DNA of 29,138 bases. It comes from an uncultured Propionibacterium sp. Its GTDB lineage: Bacteria; Actinomycetota; Actinomycetes; Propionibacteriales; Propionibacteriaceae. The translations under genes and the position numbers were made by a program. A model generated the notes under the pieces. The model was not told where the DNA came from, did not search any database, and saw only the letters and a list, made by a program, of their open reading frames with translations. The stretch covers positions 1 through 29,138 of the forward strand of contig CALHWB010000011.1 of the NCBI GenBank assembly GCA_938036835.1, given 5' to 3'. Positions 23,192 through 29,138 of this stretch are shown piece by piece (position 1 is the first letter of the stretch; each line of letters starts with the position of its first letter).

Positions 23192-26100
23192 ATGCCCCTC
23201 GATACCAGGATGGCAATGATTCTCGATCGGTTCAGCGCCAGGCCGGCGCTCGCCGATCGACACGCGATTCCGGGCAGTAACGCAGACCGGGACCGACTCA
23301 GTGCCGAGGTTCTCGGCGAATACCAGGCTATCACCTACGGCGAGGCGAAACGTCGTGTGGAGTCCGTAGCCTCGCAGCTTCGTGACCCCGACCGCCTAGG
23401 GCCCGAGTCGTTGCTCAAGGGCGATCGCGTTGCATTACTTGGTCATCCAGGAGTGGATTTCACGACCGTTGACCTAGCTTGCAACCTCGCGGCACTTACG
23501 ACTGTTCCGTTGCAGACGAGCGGCTCCCTTAACCAGCACCTAGAGATTCTGGAAGAGACACGCCCACGAGTACTTGCGGTCTCTATCGCCTTACTCGCTA
23601 AGGCCCAGGATCTCATCGAGCATGCACCCTCGCTTGAGCGGCTGCTGGTGCTCGATTACCGGGGAGGAGAAGTGACGCATCGGGAGATAGTTCAGGCCTT
23701 TCGTAAGAAATCTCGCGTGGCGCCGGAACTCCTCGATCTCGATGCAGCACCGTTTTCGAGGTTTCCCGGCTCGGGCTTCGCAGACGACGAACTCGCCATG
23801 TTGATGTACACATCAGGCAGTACCGGCACTCCTAAGGGTGCCATGTGCTCGGCTCGGCTCGTCGCAGAGATGTGGGGCGGTGAGGGCTGGTCGGAGTTCT
23901 TTGCTGAGGACGCCAGCGTCGCGAGCTTCCACTACATGCCGATGAGCCATGTCGCCGGGCACTCGTCGGTTCGGAGCACGCTTGCCCGTGGAGGCACGAC
24001 CTACTTCGCCTCTTCGACGAACCTCTCCAGTCTCTTTGAGGATCTGTCTCTTGCGCGGCCCACCGAGCTGTCCCTTGTTCCTCGCGTGTGCGAGCTCTTC
24101 CGCCAGGAATTTCAGCGCAGGCTCGGAGGGAAAAGCGCCGAGGCGCAACAGGTCTTTGAGAGCATGCGACTCCATCTGCTAGGGGGTCGTGTCCGGTGGG
24201 CCAGTTGCACGTCGGCTCCTATTTCGGCTGAGTTGAAGGCGTTCACGGAGGACTTGCTCGGTATCGAGGTACACGAACTCTACGGGACTACGGAGATTGG
24301 CGGGGTGCTGGCCGATGGAAAATTCCTCGTCCCACCGGTTATCGACTTCCGGCTGGAGGATGTGCCTGAACTGGGATACTTCCGTTCTGATCGCCCCACT
24401 GCACGTGGAGAACTCCTCATCAAGAGTTCGTCAACCGTCTCTGGTTACTTCAACCGGCCCGAGTTGAACGCGGAGATTTTCACATCGGACGGTTACTACC
24501 GTACAGGCGATATCGCGTCCGTGTCCGACGACGGCACCGTTCGCATCATTGACCGGAAAAACGCGATCATCAAGTTGGCCCAAGGCGAGTTTGTCGCACT
24601 ACCGTCGCTTGAAGCGATCTTCGCCGCGGGAAGTGCGCTGCTTCATCAGGTCTTTCTGTACGGCAGAAGTGACCAGTCTTCCCTCCTAGCCGTCGTGGTT
24701 CCCGCTGCCTTTCTCCGTGACGCCAACGCAACGGAGAAAGGTGGGGTCGATGAGGCCGCGCTCGCTCGGCTCCTCCACGAAGAGCTAAGAACCGTGGCTG
24801 CGCAGGAGAATCTGAACTCGTACGAGGTGCCTGCCGCGGTTCTCGTCGAGTTCGAGCCGTTTGCCGAGTCGAACGGCCTACTCTCTGATCACCGCAAACC
24901 TGTTCGGCCGAGGCTTAACGAGAAGTACAAGGTACGCCTCGACGCCTTGTACGAAACCCTGTCCGCATCCCACGCCGATACTCTCGAACAACTCCTGTCT
25001 ACGGGCGCTGAGCGTGAAACTGAAGAAACCATACTTCTCGCGGCAGCTCTGTCATTGCAGATTGATGCCGCAAATATCACACCTAACTTGAAGTTCCGCA
25101 ATCTCGGGGGTGACTCGCTCACTGCGGTCAACTTGTCTCGTCTACTGGAACAAATCTACGGTACGCCGGTACCCGTTGACGTGTTAGTGAGCGATTCATA
25201 CACCCTGCGCGATATCGCGGCATATATAGATGTGAAGCGTTCGCGGGCAGAACAAGTTGTATCGTTTAGCGACGTTCACGGTTCAGGCGATGGCGTGCTC
25301 CGCGCCGCTGATCTCGCCACCGATAAGTTCCTCTCTTTGGAAGAGAAACCCACAGCGTGGGCGCCGTCGAACACTGAGTCCGAAGTTGTCCTGATCACCG
25401 GCGCAAGCGGATTCTTGGGTAGGTTCCTGTGTATTGAATGGCTCCGAGAGTTCGCGGGTACGGGGAACCGGGTCATCTGCCTAATTCGGGCAAGCACTGA
25501 TCGCGCTGCGCGAACACGCCTCCGGGAAACCTTTTCTACGGACGAAGAACTCCTTGGTGAGTTCGACGCGCTGAGTGAGAACCTCGATGTGATTGCTGGT
25601 GATATCGCGGAGCCGCGGCTCGGCCTTACCGAGGGTGGATGGGTGCAACTGACTGAGACGGTCACCCGCATCGTTCACGCGGGGGCCATGGTCAACCACG
25701 CGCTGCCATACCGGGAACTCTTCGCCTCCAATGTCGCCGGCACCGCCGAGGTCATTCGCCTCGCCCTAACGCACCATATGAAGCCCCTAGTTTTCATGTC
25801 AAGCATTGCGACTGCTCTCCTCCCAGCGGAGGGGCGCACGTTGGACGAGAGTGCGGACAACCGTGCTGTGCTGCCAGAGGTAGAGCCGACATCAGAGGTG
25901 GTCGATGGTTATGCCACGACAAAGTGGGCCGGCGAGGTTCTCCTTCGCGAGGCTAACGACCGCTATGGGCTTCCGGTAACCGTGTTTCGCGCGAGCATGA
26001 TCCTTGCGCATTCCCGATACGCGGGCCAAATCAATGTACCCGATACCTATACCCGTCTCCTGTTTAGCCTTCTTAAAACGGGCGTGGCTCCCCGGTCCTT

Positions 26101-26584
26101 CTACTCCTCGACCGAGGTAGCTGCCCACTATGACGGATTGCCGGTTGACGTCGTGGCACGTTCGATAATGGCTCTCACAAGAGACTATTCGGCGCAGTTC
26201 CGGACCTACCATCTGGTCAACCCGTTCGATGATGGAGTATCGCTCGATCTCTTGGTGAGATGGATCGCGGATGCCGGGGCGAACATCACGTGGATTGATT
26301 CCTATAATGAATGGGTCGAGCGCTTCCGAATCTCCTTGAATGCGTTGGATGAGAAAGACAAGCGGGCGTCTATGCTGCCCCTCCTCGGCGGGCTCCATGA
26401 TCCCGAGATGCCAGTCCCGGGATCACTCATCGATTCTTCAGCGTTTCGAAATGCTCTGCTCGAGGCTGGATACGGTGATCTCCTCGCTCCACTCCGCCGT
26501 GAGTTCGTCCTGAAGACCATCCAGGACATTGATTACATATTTGAGACCGATTTTCTCAGCCACGCTCTAGCCAGGAGTTCCTAA
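23192..26584 (+). CDS. Carboxylic acid reductase (adenylation-thiolation-reductase)
   Basis: This is a 1130-residue, three-domain enzyme. The adenylation domain (1 to about 600) has L-M-Y-T-S-G-S-T-G-T-P-K-G near 204, E-L-Y-G-T-T-E-I-G near 365, Y-Y-R-T-G-D-I near 435, and the linker D-H-R-K-P-V-R-P-R-L-N-E-K-Y typical of carboxylic acid reductases. The thiolation domain has G-G-D-S-L with Ser642 as phosphopantetheine site. The reductase domain (from about 730) has the NADPH motif T-G-A-S-G-F-L-G near 737 and Y907-A-T-T-K911. Such enzymes use ATP and NADPH to reduce a carboxylic acid to its aldehyde. The length fits the family. The substrate is not readable; beside phzD/phzE an aromatic aminohydroxy acid is a reasonable guess. 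ATG 23192 has GGAG upstream. Confidence 0.92.
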   Translation: MPLDTRMAMILDRFSARPALADRHAIPGSNADRDRLSAEVLGEYQAITYGEAKRRVESVASQLRDPDRLGPESLLKGDRVALLGHPGVDFTTVDLACNLAALTTVPLQTSGSLNQHLEILEETRPRVLAVSIALLAKAQDLIEHAPSLERLLVLDYRGGEVTHREIVQAFRKKSRVAPELLDLDAAPFSRFPGSGFADDELAMLMYTSGSTGTPKGAMCSARLVAEMWGGEGWSEFFAEDASVASFHYMPMSHVAGHSSVRSTLARGGTTYFASSTNLSSLFEDLSLARPTELSLVPRVCELFRQEFQRRLGGKSAEAQQVFESMRLHLLGGRVRWASCTSAPISAELKAFTEDLLGIEVHELYGTTEIGGVLADGKFLVPPVIDFRLEDVPELGYFRSDRPTARGELLIKSSSTVSGYFNRPELNAEIFTSDGYYRTGDIASVSDDGTVRIIDRKNAIIKLAQGEFVALPSLEAIFAAGSALLHQVFLYGRSDQSSLLAVVVPAAFLRDANATEKGGVDEAALARLLHEELRTVAAQENLNSYEVPAAVLVEFEPFAESNGLLSDHRKPVRPRLNEKYKVRLDALYETLSASHADTLEQLLSTGAERETEETILLAAALSLQIDAANITPNLKFRNLGGDSLTAVNLSRLLEQIYGTPVPVDVLVSDSYTLRDIAAYIDVKRSRAEQVVSFSDVHGSGDGVLRAADLATDKFLSLEEKPTAWAPSNTESEVVLITGASGFLGRFLCIEWLREFAGTGNRVICLIRASTDRAARTRLRETFSTDEELLGEFDALSENLDVIAGDIAEPRLGLTEGGWVQLTETVTRIVHAGAMVNHALPYRELFASNVAGTAEVIRLALTHHMKPLVFMSSIATALLPAEGRTLDESADNRAVLPEVEPTSEVVDGYATTKWAGEVLLREANDRYGLPVTVFRASMILAHSRYAGQINVPDTYTRLLFSLLKTGVAPRSFYSSTEVAAHYDGLPVDVVARSIMALTRDYSAQFRTYHLVNPFDDGVSLDLLVRWIADAGANITWIDSYNEWVERFRISLNALDEKDKRASMLPLLGGLHDPEMPVPGSLIDSSAFRNALLEAGYGDLLAPLRREFVLKTIQDIDYIFETDFLSHALARSS

Positions 26585-26586
26585 AT

Positions 26587-27225
26587 TTGGAGAAGCGCGA
26601 TCCGAGGGTAGGCTGCTACGCATTTATATCGACCGCAGATCTACTTGATAGCGCGCCGATAGCCGTCTCGACTCCCGAGGACGAGGCACGATTGGCTGCG
26701 CTAGTACGAACGCGAGACCGTGAAGACTACATAGCCGCACGTATCCTGGCCAGGCTCTTATTGTCTCGGTGTGCTGGTGTTGAGTATTTGTCCGTGCGTA
26801 TCAGGCAACGATGCGAAGCCTGCGACGGCTCCCATGGCAAGCCCGAAGTAATTTTCCCTACTGGATACCACGTGTCCTGGGCACACCATCAGGGCTTTGT
26901 CGCGGCGGCAGCGGCAAACAGCGACGTGGGAATCGACTTGATTGCACGTACGCGAAGCCCTTGGCCTACCGAATCTTGGGCAGTTCCTGGGATCGATCCG
27001 GGCGATCTCAGCAAAGCAGAAGCGCTCTTCAAGGCTGGTGTAGGCGATTCGCTCGATCAACTGCTTACATTGAATTACAGCCTGAACAGCGCTCCGTTCA
27101 TCAACCGAAGAAACCGTTGTGTTCGGCTGCGTCGGCACTCCACCGACGATGTCGAAGTATGCGTTGCTTCGGCCCAAGACGTTCTGCCGGTGAGCGTACA
27201 TGGTCTTTTAGGTGAGCGTACATAG
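26587..27225 (+). CDS. Sfp-type 4'-phosphopantetheinyl transferase
   Basis: This is a 212-residue protein with a TTG start two bases after the reductase stop and AGGAG upstream. Motifs are A-A-R-I-L-A-R-L-L-L near 56, C-E-A-C-D-G-S-H-G-K-P-E-V near 78-90 (the R-C-xx-C-xx-HGKP form seen in actinobacteria), V-S-W-A-H-H-Q-G-F-V near 98, V-G-I-D-L near 116, and K-A-E-A-L-F-K-A near 145. It should load the reductase thiolation domain at Ser642. Two motif positions are degenerate: the usual Glu two after Asp in G-(I/V)-D-x-E is Ile, and the W-x-x-K-E-A motif reads S-K-A-E-A. The C-terminus is short and built from a duplicated 18-mer. Activity may be reduced. Confidence 0.8.
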   Translation: MEKRDPRVGCYAFISTADLLDSAPIAVSTPEDEARLAALVRTRDREDYIAARILARLLLSRCAGVEYLSVRIRQRCEACDGSHGKPEVIFPTGYHVSWAHHQGFVAAAAANSDVGIDLIARTRSPWPTESWAVPGIDPGDLSKAEALFKAGVGDSLDQLLTLNYSLNSAPFINRRNRCVRLRRHSTDDVEVCVASAQDVLPVSVHGLLGERT

Positions 27226-27228
27226 TCT
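27189..27228 (+). repeat. Imperfect 18-bp direct repeat at the transferase 3' end
   Basis: GGTGAGCGTACATGGTCT (27189-27206) recurs at 27211-27228 with one change (ATAGTCT). The first copy codes for the last residues of the transferase and the second contains its stop codon. A local duplication or an element scar is possible. Confidence 0.75.
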
Positions 27229-27429
27229 GTTACCTGCTGTACCGAGACGGGCAAATCCCCGGGTTCTCTGCCGCAGCATCAAGGAAGGATCAACATGCCA
27301 GTCATGTCGTGTCCGCGGATTGGGGGACGAGCAGCTACAGTCGCGACTTGGGCGTAGAAGATACTGCACAAGTCCGTCGGCAACATCGACCATCCTGCTG
27401 GTGGCGGGAGAAAGACGCACGTTTGCTGA

Positions 27430-27708
27430 GATGGCTCAACCCTCCTACGCCCCGAGCAGGTCGACGATCCGGTGGCACGGTGCCGCAAGGGCGCTGCTAC
27501 GCTCGTCGAACTGGCATCCCTCTTCGGGGTCAACCGCCGCACGGTAGCCACCCACCTAACCCGTCGGGGCGTCACCATCCGCCGCGGGCGGTTCGATCCT
27601 TCCCACATCCATGAAGCAGCCGACCTCTACCTCAGCGGGTTGACGCGTGCAAGCGATTGTGTTTCGCAGCTCGCGCTGGTGCCAGAGCCCCTTGAAGCCG
27701 TCCCTTAG
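27430..27708 (+). pseudogene. Recombinase-type helix-turn-helix fragment
   Basis: An open stretch after an in-frame TGA (27427-27429) reads R-P-E-Q-V-D-D, then L-A-S-L-F-G-V-N-R-R-T-V-A-T-H-L-T-R-R-G-V, then I-H-E-A-A-D-L-Y-L-S-G-L. This is the tandem HTH typical of the C-terminus of serine-recombinase-like or resolvase-associated proteins. There is no N-terminal catalytic domain, and no start except an internal GTG at 27472. Probably a leftover of a mobile element that marks the right border of the biosynthetic locus. Confidence 0.5.
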
Positions 27709-27711
27709 CTC

Positions 27712-28113
27712 TCACAGAAGATTCCGCTGCTGGCCCGGCGCCGACTCCGCGCCGGGGATCCTGGCGGCGTCGATCTTCCGGCACCCGAAGAGTGGCGTTG
27801 CGGCCAGGAAGTAGCCGACGGACGTCACGCCGGCGGCGACTTGGCTGCCCAACCCCTGGATCATCGCACCCGCCAGCGCTGGAACTCCGATTTGGATCGC
27901 CGAGTCAACGGCGTGCAGCTGAGAGTTCCGCGCCAGCAGTTCCTCCTCTGACGCGATCGTGGGGGTGAGCGCCTGGGCCGCGGTGTCGGCGAATATGCCA
28001 CAGGCGCCGGCGATGACCCCGAGGAGCACCAGCAGGGGAATGCTCACGACGTGGAACAGCCACCCGATGGGCAGTGCGAGGAACGCCACCGCTCGCAGCA
28101 GAGGAGATGACAC
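27712..28113 (-). pseudogene. MFS transporter fragment
   Basis: The 133-codon minus-strand frame (GTG 28113) contains V-V-S-I-P-L-L-V-L-L-G-V-I-A-G-A, then D-T-A-A-Q-A-L-T-P-T-I, then L-H-A-V-D-S-A-I-Q-I-G-V-P-A-L-A-G. This is the segment 4-6 region of multidrug MFS proteins of about 400 residues. The first three segments and the whole C-terminal half are absent. It starts three bases after the stop of the acetyltransferase gene, so it may still be translated, but it cannot be a working transporter. Confidence 0.6.
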
Positions 28114-28116
28114 GGT

Positions 28117-28626
28117 TCAGGCGACGTGTTTCATCTCGACGAAGTCATATTCGCCGCCATTGGTCGCTTGCGTGAAGTGACGCACGACGTGGAACCCATT
28201 GCTTTCATACACCTTGATTCCTCGCTGGTTGAATGACGCGACCGACAGGCGAATCTCCACGCCCGGGTACTCCTGTTGGATCCAGTCCAAGTTGCGTCTC
28301 ATGAAGCTGCGCCCCAGACCACGACCGGTGAGGTCTGGGCGCAGTCCCAGCCCGATCTCGACAAAGCTGCCTCCTTCGACGATGCCGCCGGAAAGGAAGC
28401 CGATCAACTCGCCATCCTGCCGCACCTGGAGAAAGAATTCGGGCCACAGCGAAGGTGTGACAAATTCTTGGTAGTCCTCTGGATCGGCTGTCATGTCGTA
28501 GAAATCGTAGGGTGGCGGGTATTTCCACTCATCCGCGATCTCTCGGGCGGTCGATGCGTCCATGCGCGAGTACACCAACTCGTGATCGGTCGAGTCCGGG
28601 AGCACGTGATGTGAATCGTGGTTCAT
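28117..28626 (-). CDS. GNAT-family N-acetyltransferase
   Basis: This is a 169-residue protein with ATG 28626. The acetyl-CoA motif A reads L-G-L-R-P-D-L-T-G-R-G-L-G-R-S-F near 92-107, preceded by a strand containing G-E-L-I-G-F-L-S-G-G. The C-terminal motif B reads N-Q-R-G-I-K-V-Y-E-S-N-G-F near 134-146. This is a complete GNAT fold of usual length, like RimI or small-molecule acetyltransferases. The acceptor is unknown. It is followed immediately by the MFS fragment; acetyltransferase and MFS pairs often confer resistance, but here the transporter is broken. Confidence 0.85.
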   Translation of the reverse strand: MNHDSHHVLPDSTDHELVYSRMDASTAREIADEWKYPPPYDFYDMTADPEDYQEFVTPSLWPEFFLQVRQDGELIGFLSGGIVEGGSFVEIGLGLRPDLTGRGLGRSFMRRNLDWIQQEYPGVEIRLSVASFNQRGIKVYESNGFHVVRHFTQATNGGEYDFVEMKHVA

Positions 28627-29138
28627 CTCTTTCCAGTGTAGCGAAGGGAGTGGGGGCGTTATGGGGCAAGACGCCCGCAGGAGACCATCTGGACCACCGC
28701 GGAGTCGCGTTGCAGCAGGACTTCGATATCGGCCGAACAGAGGCCACCTGCGGATGGCGGGGCCACGCGGGCCACCTCGGTGGGTAGCAGCCGGATCCCG
28801 GGCAGCCGAGGATTGGCCTCCACGGCCGAGAGATGGACGTTTGGAGTCTTGTCGGCCTCCCAGGGAACGCTCGACCGATTCAGCTGACGACTCGGGACAT
28901 CGAAGGCCCAGTGCTCGACAACGTGGTGTTTCGTCCTCCGAAATCCACTGGTTCCCTGCGATGGTGCGTCCAAGCCAGGCGTGCCTTGACCAGAATCGAG
29001 CGCGTCGGCACGACCCGGATTCTCAGCGCGACTGTGCCACCACATGACCTGAGTTGGGCCACGGTTTGGTGTTGTCTTGGTTGGTTGTCTTGGTTGGTTG
29101 TCGTGTTGGTTAGGGGTTTTGTGGTTCCGGGTTGGTGG
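28627..29138. other. Right-edge stretch without a supported gene
   Basis: Both strands have open frames at 28660-29045 in this GC-rich stretch, but neither shows a motif, a ribosome binding site or a family I recognise. The last 80 bases are strongly G/T-rich. Confidence 0.4.
29074..29111 (+). repeat. GT-rich tandem repeat, 13-bp unit
   Basis: GTCTTGGTTGGTT occurs twice in tandem (29074-29086, 29087-29099) with a third degenerate copy to 29111, and G/T-rich sequence continues to the window end. Closely spaced GGTTGG blocks could form a two-layer G-quadruplex on this strand. Confidence 0.75.

Noticed and set aside
28659..29047. Two opposing 128-codon frames near the right edge
   Set aside because: Neither has a ribosome binding site, family motif or likely composition, so no gene is called.
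1..29138. CRISPR arrays, tRNA or rRNA genes
   Set aside because: No regularly spaced repeat series and no recognisable tRNA T-arm/acceptor pattern or rRNA core sequence was seen by eye; only short local repeats were found.

Overview
The window is high-GC, densely coded actinobacterial DNA: ATGA stop/start overlaps are frequent, GTG and TTG starts are common, and it carries an MmyB-type XRE regulator and DrrA/COG4586-type ABC exporters. A Propionibacteriales- or Actinomycetales-like host is plausible, but I cannot fix the genus. It looks like an accessory region or genomic island. Several self-contained cassettes sit side by side, separated by at least seven decayed gene fragments. The segments at about 12.3-14.3 kb and 17.6-27.2 kb look less GC-rich than their neighbours, which suggests separate acquisitions.

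Layout. (1) 1-2.2 kb: the start of a leftward gene with its own promoter, then a large TIR-SAVED protein (CBASS-type effector) with an extra C-terminal domain of the 'NLTPH' type known from small stand-alone proteins. No CD-NTase is visible. (2) 2.6-3.45 kb: an alkyltransferase-like DNA-binding protein and a flavodoxin-like pseudogene. (3) 3.5-6.1 kb: a TetR regulator with an internal deletion, translationally coupled to a three-gene ABC exporter. (4) 6.1-6.9 kb: gene remains (SDR, aspartate/aromatic aminotransferase, ferredoxin). (5) 6.97-11.87 kb: a tight four-gene operon of ATP-grasp, ATP-grasp, MFS exporter, ATP-grasp, followed by a 38-codon acidic, Ser/Thr-rich ORF. This is a candidate small-peptide or amide natural-product locus resembling the BacD/BacE logic of bacilysin. 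(6) 12.3-14.35 kb: a BsuBI/PstI-type adenine methyltransferase followed by a restriction endonuclease that has lost its nuclease domain and carries a perfect 16-bp-arm hairpin in its coding region. (7) 14.4-17.24 kb: a three-gene ABC-2 exporter and a 66-codon ORF with a strong ribosome binding site. (8) 17.24-17.59 kb: repeats. (9) 17.6-27.2 kb: a second biosynthetic locus. On the minus strand lie an MFS exporter interrupted by an in-frame TAA, a partly deleted class II DAHP synthase, phzD and phzE. On the plus strand lie an MmyB-type regulator, a carboxylic acid reductase (A-T-R) and an Sfp-type phosphopantetheinyl transferase. (10) 27.2-29.1 kb: a recombinase-type HTH fragment, an MFS fragment, a GNAT acetyltransferase and a GT-rich repeat.

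How the genes may work together. In the 17.6-27.2 kb locus, DAHP synthase would feed the shikimate pathway, PhzE would make 2-amino-2-deoxyisochorismate, and PhzD would hydrolyse it to dihydro-3-hydroxyanthranilate. The reductase, primed by the transferase, would activate and reduce an aromatic acid, possibly a 3-hydroxyanthranilate derivative. No phzF, phzB or phzG is present, so a classical phenazine is unlikely. Three lesions (an Arg in place of the glutaminase Cys in PhzE, the deleted DAHP synthase, and the stop codon in the exporter) suggest the pathway is altered or decaying. The ATP-grasp operon appears fully intact and is the best candidate for an undescribed system.
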